Assembly (NCBI RefSeq): GCF_004514475.2
Contig: NZ_MYFO02000002.1
Location: forward strand, 248,001 to 312,000
From: Paenibacillus athensensis
GTDB lineage: Bacteria; Bacillota; Bacilli; Paenibacillales; NBRC-103111
DNA length: 64,000 bases
Direction of reading: 5' to 3'
Under the pieces are notes generated by a model that did no database searches, was not told the origin of the DNA, and worked only from the letters and a program-made list of their open reading frames with translations. Shown here piece after piece: positions 10,025 to 17,852 of this stretch (positions are counted from its first letter, which is position 1; the number at the start of each line of letters is the position of its first letter). A program made the translations under genes and the position numbers.

Positions 10025-11362
10025 ATGACGGACGTTACGCGCGACCCGGCCATGTGGCAGCCGATTTGCGCGCTGCTGATCTTTGCCGCGGCTTATGTGC
10101 TTTTTGTCATCGAAAAATGGAATCGTTCGCTCGTCGCGCTGGGCGGGGCCCTGCTCGCGCTTGCGCTCGGCTTGTTCCCGCTGAAGGCAGGATTTGCCAG
10201 CTACTTTAGCGGCCAATTGCTGCTGCTGCTCGTCAGCATGTACGTCATCTCGGTTTGCTTGCATCAAACCGGGCTCCTCGCGGCTGCAGCCAGCGCCATT
10301 GTGCGCAAAACGCGGGCCCGCCCGATGGCGATCGCGCTGTGGCTGTCGCTGCTTGCCGCGCTTGGCGCGGCGCTGACCGACGCGCTGGTCGTCATCGCCG
10401 CGCTGACGCCGCTGTCGCTGGAGACAGCCAAGCGGCTGCGCTTGTCGCCGATGCCCCTGCTCGTCGGACAAATCATGTCCGCGTGCATTGGCGGCGGCGC
10501 GACGCTGCTGGGCAGCGGCCACAGCCGGATCATCGGCGCAGCGGCGTCCGGCAGCTTCCTGCATTACGCGGCGGCGCTGGCGCCGCTGATGGCGCTGCTG
10601 CTGCTGATCGTGCTGCTGGCTGTGCGGCTGTTGTACGGCCGGAAGCTGCTCGCGTCGGAAGCGAACAAACGCGAGCTGCTGGCGCTCCAGCCTCACGACC
10701 AGCTCGCCGAGCGCTCCGTTACGCTGCCGTCGCTCTTGATCGGCCTGCTCGTGCTGGCGGCGTTGCTGCTCTCCGGCTGGCTCGGCTGGCAGGCCGCTTA
10801 TATCGCCGCCGCCGGAGCCGCCGCCCTGGCAGCCGTCCAGTACCGCGAGTGGCTCGCGCCGCTGCGCAGCCGGGATTACCGGACGGCGCTGCGCACCGTC
10901 AGCGATTCCGGCCTCATCTTTTATTTCGGCTTGCTCATCATGGCCGGGGCGCTCGGCTGGACAGGTGTCGGCCGTTTTCTCGCCGACCGGGCGCTGGAGC
11001 TGAGCCAGGGCAGCGTGCCGCTGCTCAGCCTGCTGACATTGTGGCTGTCCACGCTCGGCGGGGCTGTGCTGGAGCATGTCCCGCTGGCCGCCGCCGCCGC
11101 TACAGTCGTGCAGGACATGGGCCGCCAGCTGCAGCAGGCGGGAATAGGCTCGGCCGATCCGCTCTGGTGGGCGCTGTCGGCAGGCATCTCGCTGGGCGGC
11201 GGCGCGACGCTGCTCAGCTCCTACGCCGGCATGGCGGCGGCGGGCATGGCCTCGGCGCAAAGCGCCGGCTTCCGTCACGTTGATTACGTGAAAGCGGCGC
11301 TGCCGTTATCGCTGCTTTTACTGCTAGTTGCTTCGTTATATTTCAAGCTGTTTTTGCTCTAA
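10025..11362 (+). CDS. ArsB/NhaD/SLC13-type membrane transporter
   Basis: 445 residues with about eleven hydrophobic helices and two similar halves, as in the ion-transporter superfamily (ArsB, NhaD, DASS, CitM). Each half has a re-entrant-type motif: ALTDALVVIAALTPLSLE near residue 120 and the GGAVLEHVPLAAAAAT segment near 345. A Gly-rich helix with LSGGISLGGGATLL character follows. The substrate cannot be told; an inorganic anion, dicarboxylate or Na+/H+ exchange are all possible. ATG 10025 has AAGGAAG eight bases upstream; the earlier in-frame start would add 18 residues without a ribosome site. It is divergent from the TIGR04086 gene. Confidence 0.75.
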   Translation: MTDVTRDPAMWQPICALLIFAAAYVLFVIEKWNRSLVALGGALLALALGLFPLKAGFASYFSGQLLLLLVSMYVISVCLHQTGLLAAAASAIVRKTRARPMAIALWLSLLAALGAALTDALVVIAALTPLSLETAKRLRLSPMPLLVGQIMSACIGGGATLLGSGHSRIIGAAASGSFLHYAAALAPLMALLLLIVLLAVRLLYGRKLLASEANKRELLALQPHDQLAERSVTLPSLLIGLLVLAALLLSGWLGWQAAYIAAAGAAALAAVQYREWLAPLRSRDYRTALRTVSDSGLIFYFGLLIMAGALGWTGVGRFLADRALELSQGSVPLLSLLTLWLSTLGGAVLEHVPLAAAAATVVQDMGRQLQQAGIGSADPLWWALSAGISLGGGATLLSSYAGMAAAGMASAQSAGFRHVDYVKAALPLSLLLLLVASLYFKLFLL

Positions 11363-11463
11363 TTGCCAACAATTGAATACGCAATAATTGCATGATGCCG
11401 CGCGTCGGCGGTCAGAATACCCAATGAACTCCGGCAAGAGCCAGATCAAGGAGGTCTCGAACA

Positions 11464-12279
11464 ATGGATATTCTGACCATTTTTTTTCGCACCGTGCTGG
11501 TCTATTTCGTCGTGTTTCTCATGCTGCGCATTATGGGAAAGCGGGAAATCGGCAAGCTGAGCTTGTTTGATCTGGTCATTTCCATCATGATCGCGGAAAT
11601 TGCCGTATTCGTACTGGAGGATTCGAACAAGCCGCTGACTGACGGACTGGTGCCCATGCTCACGCTCGTGCTGATTCAGGTATTGATGGCGTTTTTGGCG
11701 CTGAAAAGCCGAAAGCTGCGCTTGATGTTCGACGGCAAACCGAGCGTGCTGATTGAAAAAGGCGTGATCAATCGCGAGGAGATGCGCAAGCAGCGATACA
11801 ATCTGGACGATTTGATGATGCAGCTGCGGCAAAATCGCGTCAGCAATGTCGCCGATGTGGAATTTGCGATTCTCGAGGCTTCCGGCAAGCTGAGCGTGCT
11901 CGAAAGAAACGGGAGCAGGGAGACGGGGACACCCGCGCCTGAGCAGGGCGGCGTCGCAGAGGGCAAGCAGGGGCAGGGGGAAGGGGTGCCAGGCAGGTCC
12001 GGACACAAGCCGGAGCAAGCCGCAGCCGCGCTGCCGCCCGAGGCACTCGCTTCGGAGAGCTTGCAGGAGAAGCGGGAGCCTGCGCGCATCCGCTATGAAG
12101 GTCTGCCGCTGCCGCTGATCATGGACGGTCGGGTGCAGGACGACAATCTGGACAAGCTCGGCAAAACGCGCTTCTGGTTGAAAAACCAGCTCCAGGCCAA
12201 GGGCGTGTTCGATTTTAAGGAAGTGTTTTTCTGCTCGATTGATCACCGCGGCCGGTTGTATCTGGACCGCAAGCGTTAA
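11464..12279 (+). CDS. DUF421-family membrane protein (YrbG/YetF type)
   Basis: 271 residues: three N-terminal helices (residues about 4-75, with RIMGKREIGKLSLFDLVISI, the family signature) and a cytoplasmic DUF421 domain (GKPSVLIEKGVINREEMRKQRYNLDDLMMQLR ... GVFDFKEVFFCSID). The two halves of the soluble domain are separated by about 70 low-complexity residues (143-212, rich in Gly, Glu, Pro and Ala), which normal members lack. An AAGGAGG ribosome site precedes ATG 11464. The B. subtilis homologue YrbG also neighbours spoVB. Biochemical role is not established. Confidence 0.85.
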   Translation: MDILTIFFRTVLVYFVVFLMLRIMGKREIGKLSLFDLVISIMIAEIAVFVLEDSNKPLTDGLVPMLTLVLIQVLMAFLALKSRKLRLMFDGKPSVLIEKGVINREEMRKQRYNLDDLMMQLRQNRVSNVADVEFAILEASGKLSVLERNGSRETGTPAPEQGGVAEGKQGQGEGVPGRSGHKPEQAAAALPPEALASESLQEKREPARIRYEGLPLPLIMDGRVQDDNLDKLGKTRFWLKNQLQAKGVFDFKEVFFCSIDHRGRLYLDRKR

Positions 12280-12313
12280 AATTGAACGGAGTTTTGCCAT
12301 TGCGCGGCACAGC

Positions 12314-12354
12314 AAAAAAGGCCCGTTGTCCGGTGTGCCCCGGTTCAGCGGACC
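12314..12354 (-). terminator. Terminator of spoVB
   Basis: Read on the minus strand: GGTCCG, internal CCGG-ggcaca-CCGG, CGGGCC, then six T. The outer stem has one G-U pair. A second small hairpin, CCGCT/AGCGG followed by TATTTTTTT on the plus strand at about 12353-12380, could serve the DUF421 gene. Confidence 0.75.
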
Positions 12355-12362
12355 GCTTTTCG

Positions 12363-13919
12363 CTAGCGGAGTATTTTTTTGCCCAGCTTGACGATGCGCT
12401 GGAGGTCGCTGGCCAGCACCAGCTTGAAGGCAGCGATCAGCAGCAGATACACGATCAGCCCGGCCAGGCACGCGCAGGTAAAGCGCAGCCAGTCGGCGGC
12501 GGCCCAAGGGCCGTACATGACGGCGAAGGCGGCAAGCCCGGAGCCGGCGACAGCGAGCAGCGTTTTGGCAAAATCGCCGGCCTGCATGCGGAATTGCAGC
12601 AAGCGAACGACGCTATGCCAATGAAGCGCGGTAACCAGCACAATATTGGCGTTGATCGCGATAATCGCGCCGCGGATGCCCAGCTCCGGCTTGCTGGCCA
12701 GCCACACGATCAGCGTAAGCTTGACGGCTGCGCCGACGAACGTGTTGATCAGCGCAGCGCCGGGCTTGTCTAGCGCCTGCAGAGCGGCTTGCAGCGGCGC
12801 TTGCAGATAAATGAACAGCGCGATGGGCGCCATAATTTTGAGCATGACGCCCACATCGGGCTGATTGTACATAAACTTGCAAATCGGCTCAGCCAGTACA
12901 AACATCAGGGCGGCGAAAGGCGCGCCGGTAACAAGCGCCAGGCGCAGCGACTGGTGGAGCCGCTTGTGGATCGTCGGCAGGTCCTTGCGGGCGGCCGCTT
13001 CGCTGAGCGAGGGAATCAGCGAGACGGACAGCGAGAAGGTCAGCGCGCTCGGCAGGAGCAGCACCGGAATGACCATGCCCTGCAGTGCCCCGTATTGTGA
13101 GGTGGCAACTGCAGCGGAAAGGCCGGCAGCGGCCAGACTTTGCGCGATCAGAATCGATTCGAGCAAATAGGAGCCGGCTCCGACCAGCTTGCTCCCGGTT
13201 ACGGGCATGGCGATACGAAGCAGCCGCCGCAGGCTCGATCCGCTGGCGGCAGCAGGCAGCGTGCCGATGCTGGCGCGCACGGCGGGTATGCGGCCGGACC
13301 GGAAGTGGAGCAGCAGCACGAGCATGCCGCCGGCTTCGCCGAGCAGCACGCCGATCATCGCGCCGGCAGCGGCAAACTCGATACCGAGCGGCAGCATGGC
13401 TTTGGCGCAAACAAGCACCATCACGATGCGGATCAGCGTTTCGATAATTTGCGATAGCGCGGTTGGGATCATATTTTGCCGTCCCTGGAAGTAGCCGCGG
13501 AACACCGAAGAAACCCCGATGATCAGAATGATCGGACTCATGCACACGAAGGTGTAATATACGCGCGGATCGGTCAGAAGATGCGAGGTAATCCATTTGG
13601 AGCCGGCCAGGCAGACGGCGGTGAACACGAGGCCAAGCGAGCTTGTGAGTCCGAGCGAGACGCGGAGAATCGAACGGACGCGCTGCTCGTTGCGCTCGGC
13701 TTCCGCTTCGGCGACCAGCTTGGCAATCGCCACGGGAATACCGCCGGTGACAATCGTCAGCATGACGACGAGAAACGGCCAGCCCATTTGATACAAGCCG
13801 ACGCCTTCCGCCCCGATCACCCGGGGCAAAGTGATGCGCGGAATGAAGCCGAGAATGCGGTTGAGAATGCCGGCAGCCATCAGGATCAGAGTTCCTTTAA
13901 TAAACGATTGCTTGGTCAA
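12363..13919 (-). CDS. spoVB: SpoVB, sporulation MATE/MOP-type polysaccharide exporter
   Basis: Membrane protein of the MOP superfamily needed for spore cortex synthesis in Bacillus, proposed to flip lipid-linked precursors in the mother cell. Its 518 residues with about fourteen helices are normal for the family. The N-terminal signature FIKGTLILMAAGILNRILGFIPRI and the GYFQGRQNMIPTALSQIIETLIRI motif are characteristic. It starts with TTG 13919, six bases after AAGGAA. It is divergent from comN, as spoVB and comN are neighbours in B. subtilis. Confidence 0.93.
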   Translation of the reverse strand: MTKQSFIKGTLILMAAGILNRILGFIPRITLPRVIGAEGVGLYQMGWPFLVVMLTIVTGGIPVAIAKLVAEAEAERNEQRVRSILRVSLGLTSSLGLVFTAVCLAGSKWITSHLLTDPRVYYTFVCMSPIILIIGVSSVFRGYFQGRQNMIPTALSQIIETLIRIVMVLVCAKAMLPLGIEFAAAGAMIGVLLGEAGGMLVLLLHFRSGRIPAVRASIGTLPAAASGSSLRRLLRIAMPVTGSKLVGAGSYLLESILIAQSLAAAGLSAAVATSQYGALQGMVIPVLLLPSALTFSLSVSLIPSLSEAAARKDLPTIHKRLHQSLRLALVTGAPFAALMFVLAEPICKFMYNQPDVGVMLKIMAPIALFIYLQAPLQAALQALDKPGAALINTFVGAAVKLTLIVWLASKPELGIRGAIIAINANIVLVTALHWHSVVRLLQFRMQAGDFAKTLLAVAGSGLAAFAVMYGPWAAADWLRFTCACLAGLIVYLLLIAAFKLVLASDLQRIVKLGKKILR

Positions 13920-14089
13920 TGCCCATTCCTTCTTCCTCTACGGCAGGTAGTTAGTTCATACCTATGCAGCGGAAGGCCAAGCTCATGCTAACATTTTCGG
14001 ACAGGCGCAAGCGCGGCAGGCAGGAAAACGGCGCACAGACGGCGAATATAGGACATTTGGAACCATTAGCTCATTCGGGAGGACCGTCC

Positions 14090-14548
14090 ATGAACGAAGA
14101 AGACAAGATCGTAGAGCCGCAGGCGGAGAAAGCCGCTGAAGCTGAACCGGTTGCCGAGCAATCGCCCGAAGACGCGGGGCTGTCGGAAAGCAGCGAAACC
14201 GCTGAGCCGTCGCCCGAGGACGCGGAGCTGCCGGAAAGCAGTCCAACGGCTGAGACTTCGCCCGAAGACGCGGATTTGCCGGAAAGCGGCGGCGAGACCG
14301 AGGTGCAGCTTACGGAGAACGAGCTGAACGAATTAATCGAAAACCTTTGCCTCAGCAAAGCCGAGGAATTCAGAATGCTGGGCTACGAGCATGTCGGCGG
14401 CAAGGAGGTTTGGGACTGTGTCAGCGACAAATACCGGAAATTCGGCATGCCGCCGCTGCATCAGATCGTCAACGATATATTGTCGCTTAAATCGACGCAA
14501 TTTATGAACTGGATGACGATGAGCGCTTTCAAGGGGGGCCCATTCTGA
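14090..14548 (+). CDS. comN: ComN-like post-transcriptional regulator with acidic repeat extension
   Basis: In B. subtilis ComN (YrzD) controls the comE mRNA post-transcriptionally and interacts with DivIVA. Here the protein has 152 residues. The C-terminal ~85 match the family (LCLSKAEEFRMLGYEHVGG, VWDCVSDKYRKFGMPPLHQIVNDILSLK, FMNWMTMSA). The N-terminal ~65 residues are extra, very acidic, and contain a 16-residue unit SPEDA-xLxESxxTAEx repeated about 2.7 times. ATG 14090 has GGGAGGA six bases upstream; upstream in-frame sequence is not needed. Confidence 0.82.
   Translation: MNEEDKIVEPQAEKAAEAEPVAEQSPEDAGLSESSETAEPSPEDAELPESSPTAETSPEDADLPESGGETEVQLTENELNELIENLCLSKAEEFRMLGYEHVGGKEVWDCVSDKYRKFGMPPLHQIVNDILSLKSTQFMNWMTMSAFKGGPF
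14162..14289 (+). repeat. 48-base tandem repeat inside comN
   Basis: Units at 14162-14209 and 14210-14257 plus a partial third unit to about 14289, each beginning TCGCCCGA(A/G)GACGCGG. The unit length is a multiple of three, so copy-number change keeps the frame. Confidence 0.85.
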
Positions 14549-14602
14549 GGAAGGGGCTTATTTTTTTGCCGCTAGCGGCGGAAGGGGGCGAAATAAGGCA
14601 AA

Positions 14603-14631
14603 TTGACTCGATTTTCGCGCATGAGTATAAT
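14603..14631 (+). promoter_or_regulatory. Sigma-A promoter of secDF
   Basis: TTGACT at 14603-14608, 17-base spacer, TATAAT at 14626-14631: one mismatch from the vegetative consensus. It lies 36 bases upstream of secD. Confidence 0.85.
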
Positions 14632-14667
14632 AGGCATATTGAGGATGGAAGGGAGACAGGGTAGTAT

Positions 14668-15900
14668 ATGGATGTAAAAAGGATTTCGGTCTTTTTCTTG
14701 ACCGTCGTTGTCACGCTGGCCGTGATCGTATGGTCAAGCCCGGATCTGGTGAAAAAAATTCGCCTTGGCTTGGATTTGAAGGGCGGATTTGAGATTCTGT
14801 ATACGGCGGAGCCGATTGAGGCCGGACAAGCCGTAACCAAGGAATCGCTTTCAGAGACGGCAAAAAGTTTGGAAAAACGGGTGAACGATCAGGGGATCGC
14901 CGAGCCTGAGATTACGACCGAGGGCAAGGACCGCATTCGCGTTCGTCTCGCCGGCGTAGCCAACGAGCAAGAGGTTAGAAATACGCTGAAAAAGCCGGCG
15001 GAGCTGTCGTTCCGCGGACCGGACGGCACCAAGGAAATGATCGGCAGCGATTTCAAGGTCGGCGGAGCGAAGCTGGGCTTCGACCAAACGAACAGACCGC
15101 AAATTCAGGTGGAAGTGAAGGACCCTGCCAAGCTGAAGGCGGTTACCGAGAAGCTGATCGGACAACCTCTGGCGATTTATTTGGATGAAAAGCAGCTTTC
15201 GGCTCCGGTCGTACAAGGCGTAATTCCAAATGGTATCGCTACCATTTCCGGCAATTACACGTATGACGAAGCCAAAAGCCTGACCGATACGATCAATCTC
15301 GGCGCGCTTCCGCTGAAGCTGACCGAGAAGTATTCGCAGGTAGTGGGCGCTTCCTTGGGTCAACTGTCGCTGGAGCAAACCGTGCGGGCCGGCCTGATCG
15401 GCTCGATCATTATTTTGCTGTTCATGGTGCTGTACTACCGCATTCCGGGTCTGGTCGCAGCGTTCACGCTGATTACGTACACGTGGCTGCTGCTGCTGAT
15501 TTTCGACTGGCTGAATGCGACGCTGACGCTTCCGGGCATCGCTGCTTTCGTGCTCGGCATCGGGATGGCCGTCGATGCGAACATCATTACGTATGAACGG
15601 ATCAAAGAAGAAATTCGCACGGGCAAAAGCATGCTGTCCTCGCTGAAAGCAGGCTCCAAGCATTCGTTCAGGACGATTATGGACGCCAATATTACGAACA
15701 TCATCGCAGCGATCGTGCTGTACTCCTTCGGCATCGGAGCGATCCGCGGCTTTGCCGTTACGACGATTATGAGCATTGTGCTCAGTATTCTGACGAACGT
15801 GTTCTTGTCCAGATTGCTGATGCATTTGCTGATTCGCGGCAATCTGTTCAAAAAGCCGGCTTATTTTGGCGTGAAGGAGGCAGATATCCGTGAACTTTGA
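14668..15900 (+). CDS. secD: SecD, protein-export accessory subunit
   Basis: Uses the proton gradient to pull exported proteins across the membrane after SecA. The 410 residues start with one helix (VFFLTVVVTLAVIVW), then the signature GLDLKGGFEILYT, a large extracytoplasmic P1 domain (15-240), and five C-terminal helices with GMAVDANIITYERIKEE. B. subtilis has a fused SecDF; here secD and secF are separate, with secF starting at a GTG 11 bases inside the end of secD. Confidence 0.95.
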   Translation: MDVKRISVFFLTVVVTLAVIVWSSPDLVKKIRLGLDLKGGFEILYTAEPIEAGQAVTKESLSETAKSLEKRVNDQGIAEPEITTEGKDRIRVRLAGVANEQEVRNTLKKPAELSFRGPDGTKEMIGSDFKVGGAKLGFDQTNRPQIQVEVKDPAKLKAVTEKLIGQPLAIYLDEKQLSAPVVQGVIPNGIATISGNYTYDEAKSLTDTINLGALPLKLTEKYSQVVGASLGQLSLEQTVRAGLIGSIIILLFMVLYYRIPGLVAAFTLITYTWLLLLIFDWLNATLTLPGIAAFVLGIGMAVDANIITYERIKEEIRTGKSMLSSLKAGSKHSFRTIMDANITNIIAAIVLYSFGIGAIRGFAVTTIMSIVLSILTNVFLSRLLMHLLIRGNLFKKPAYFGVKEADIREL

Positions 15901-16801
15901 GAATCGTTTTGATTTTATGAAAAACCGGCGGAAATTTTTCGCCATCTCGATCATTATCACTGTGCTGGGCCTCGTCACGCTGCTCACGCTCGGCTTGAAT
16001 CTGGGCGTTGACTTCAAGGCCGGTACGTCCATCGACATTTCCACCGGCAAGACGACCGATAAGGCCAAAGCCGACGAGCTGTTCGACAAAGCGGGCGTCA
16101 AGCCGGCCGTGTTGACTATTGGCGGCGATAACAACGATCGCGTCTCGGTGCGCTTTGACGAAGTGCTTAGCGAAGACAACGTGCAGAAGGTGGCCGATGC
16201 GTTCAAGAGCGAATTCGGCGATCAGGTCTCGCAGGAAGTGAACACCGTATCGCCGGATATCGCCAAGGAGCTTGCGATTAAAGCGATCTACGGCGTAGCC
16301 ATCGCCAGCGTAGCGATCAGCATTTACGTCAGCATCCGCTTTGAATGGCGTTTTGCGGTTGCAGCGATCATTGCGATTTTGCACGATGCCTTCATCGTAA
16401 TCAGCATGTTCTCGATTTTCCGTCTGGAGGTCGATTTGCCGTTCGTGGCCGCGGTGCTGACGACAATCGGTTATTCGATTAACGACAAGATCGTTATTTT
16501 CGACCGGATTCGCGAGAATCAGCGTTTCAGCAAAATCCGCAATTCGGAAGATTTGTCCAAGATGATTCACAACAGCATTTGGCAGACGATGGCCCGGAAC
16601 ATCAATACGGTGCTTACGGTGCTCATTGCTGCGCTGTGCTTGTTCATCTTCGGCAGCGAATCGATCAAGCTGTTCGCGCTGGCGAAAATCATCGGTCTGA
16701 CCAGCGGCGCGTATTCCTCGATTTGTATCGCGAGCCCGCTGTGGTTCCTGCTCAAAGACAAATCCAATTCCAAGAAGAAACAGGTCGCACAACAAACATA
16801 A
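15890..16801 (+). CDS. secF: SecF, protein-export accessory subunit
   Basis: Partner of SecD. It has 303 residues: N-terminal helix (KFFAISIIITVLGLVTLLTLG), signature GLNLGVDFKAGTSIDI, periplasmic-type loop, then five helices with TIGYSINDKIVIFDRIRENQ. GTG 15890 follows an AAGGAGG site inside secD, so translation is coupled. A terminator follows directly. Confidence 0.95.
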   Translation: MNFENRFDFMKNRRKFFAISIIITVLGLVTLLTLGLNLGVDFKAGTSIDISTGKTTDKAKADELFDKAGVKPAVLTIGGDNNDRVSVRFDEVLSEDNVQKVADAFKSEFGDQVSQEVNTVSPDIAKELAIKAIYGVAIASVAISIYVSIRFEWRFAVAAIIAILHDAFIVISMFSIFRLEVDLPFVAAVLTTIGYSINDKIVIFDRIRENQRFSKIRNSEDLSKMIHNSIWQTMARNINTVLTVLIAALCLFIFGSESIKLFALAKIIGLTSGAYSSICIASPLWFLLKDKSNSKKKQVAQQT

Positions 16802-16815
16802 ACCATTTATTCGAC

Positions 16816-16845
16816 AGCCGCGTGAAGCACTCGCGCGGCTTTTGT
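16816..16845 (+). terminator. Terminator of secDF
   Basis: AGCCGCG / CGCGGCT with an 11-base loop, followed by TTTTG. Confidence 0.75.
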
Positions 16846-16865
16846 ATCGGTTCGGGGAGAGTGGC

Positions 16866-17819
16866 ATGGTGATGGAAGATCGTTTGCAAAAGGCTCAACG
16901 TGCCGCATGGCTCCGTCTGGTCGGTCATCTCGGCTTGGCTGTGCTCCAGGGCGTCGCCGGATGGTTGGCCCACAGCAGAGCGCTGCTGGCTGACGCTGTG
17001 CACTCCGCTTCCGCAGCCTCGGGCCCGGCCGCCGATCTGATCGGCCTTCGCACCGACAAACTGCCGCCGAACGAGAGCCGTTCCTACCGGCACGGCAAGG
17101 CGGAAGCCGCCGCAGCGCTGCTGATTGCAGTAGCGCTGCTTGTCGTCGGCATGGAGATCGGTCTTGCCGCCGTCAAGGCGCTGCGGCAAGGCGTCGATGC
17201 GCCGCCAAGCGTATATGCCGTGCCGGCGCTGCTGCTGGCGATAGGGCTCAAGGAAGTCGTCTATCGCTACAAGCAGCGTACCCGGCAGCGGCAAGGCTTG
17301 CCGGCGCCGGCTGCAAATGTCCGTGAGCATCGTTCCTCCTTGCTGTCGTCTGCCATTGCGCTGCTCGGCGTGCTCGGCGCGTTGGCGGGTTCTTACGCGC
17401 ACGCGCCGTTATTTTATTATCTTGATCCATTGGCCGGCTTGCTCATTGCGCTGCTGTTGCTGCGCAAGGGCTACAGTCTGGCAATGGACGCGATTCAGGC
17501 CACGATTGACAACGCGTTGCGCCGGGAAGACGCTGTTGAGCTGATTACCGCCGCGCAGCGCGTGAAGGGCGTCATTACCGTTGACGATTTGCAGGCGCGG
17601 GAGCACGGTCATTACGTGCTCGTCAGCGTGACAATCAGCGTCAATCCGCGCATCAGCGTAGCGGAGGGCCATGACATCGCCAGAAGCGTCAAGCAGCAGC
17701 TGATGAAGCGTTTTTTTCACGTGTCCGACGTGTTTGTCCACGTCCACCCTTACGATCCCGGATATCCTTACAAAAACGTCGACCCCGAGCAGGATGAATT
17801 TCCGAGCATCGTTCATTAA
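16866..17819 (+). CDS. CDF-family transporter with altered metal site
   Basis: Cation diffusion facilitator fold of 317 residues: six helices, the cytoplasmic-side motif SYRHGKAEA (residues about 73-81) and a C-terminal metallochaperone-like domain (VDDLQAREHGHYVLVSVTISVNP, HVHPYDP). The tetrahedral transport site normally has Asp/His in helix 2 and HxxxD in helix 5. Here helix 2 reads DAVHSASAASG, so the second Asp is A50. Helix 5 reads REHRSSLLSS, so the first His is E154 and the Asp is S158. Transport specificity may therefore be changed or lost. ATG 16866 (or 16872) follows GGGGAGAG. It lies between secDF and recJ. Confidence 0.85.
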   Translation: MVMEDRLQKAQRAAWLRLVGHLGLAVLQGVAGWLAHSRALLADAVHSASAASGPAADLIGLRTDKLPPNESRSYRHGKAEAAAALLIAVALLVVGMEIGLAAVKALRQGVDAPPSVYAVPALLLAIGLKEVVYRYKQRTRQRQGLPAPAANVREHRSSLLSSAIALLGVLGALAGSYAHAPLFYYLDPLAGLLIALLLLRKGYSLAMDAIQATIDNALRREDAVELITAAQRVKGVITVDDLQAREHGHYVLVSVTISVNPRISVAEGHDIARSVKQQLMKRFFHVSDVFVHVHPYDPGYPYKNVDPEQDEFPSIVH

Positions 17820-17852
17820 GGTCGTACAGGTCAAACAGAAGGAGGAGCTGCC

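Noticed and set aside
9928-11278. Long minus-strand frame running into the TIGR04086 gene
   Set aside because: It is the complement of the membrane transporter gene; composition (Gln/Arg/His-rich) is that of an antisense shadow.
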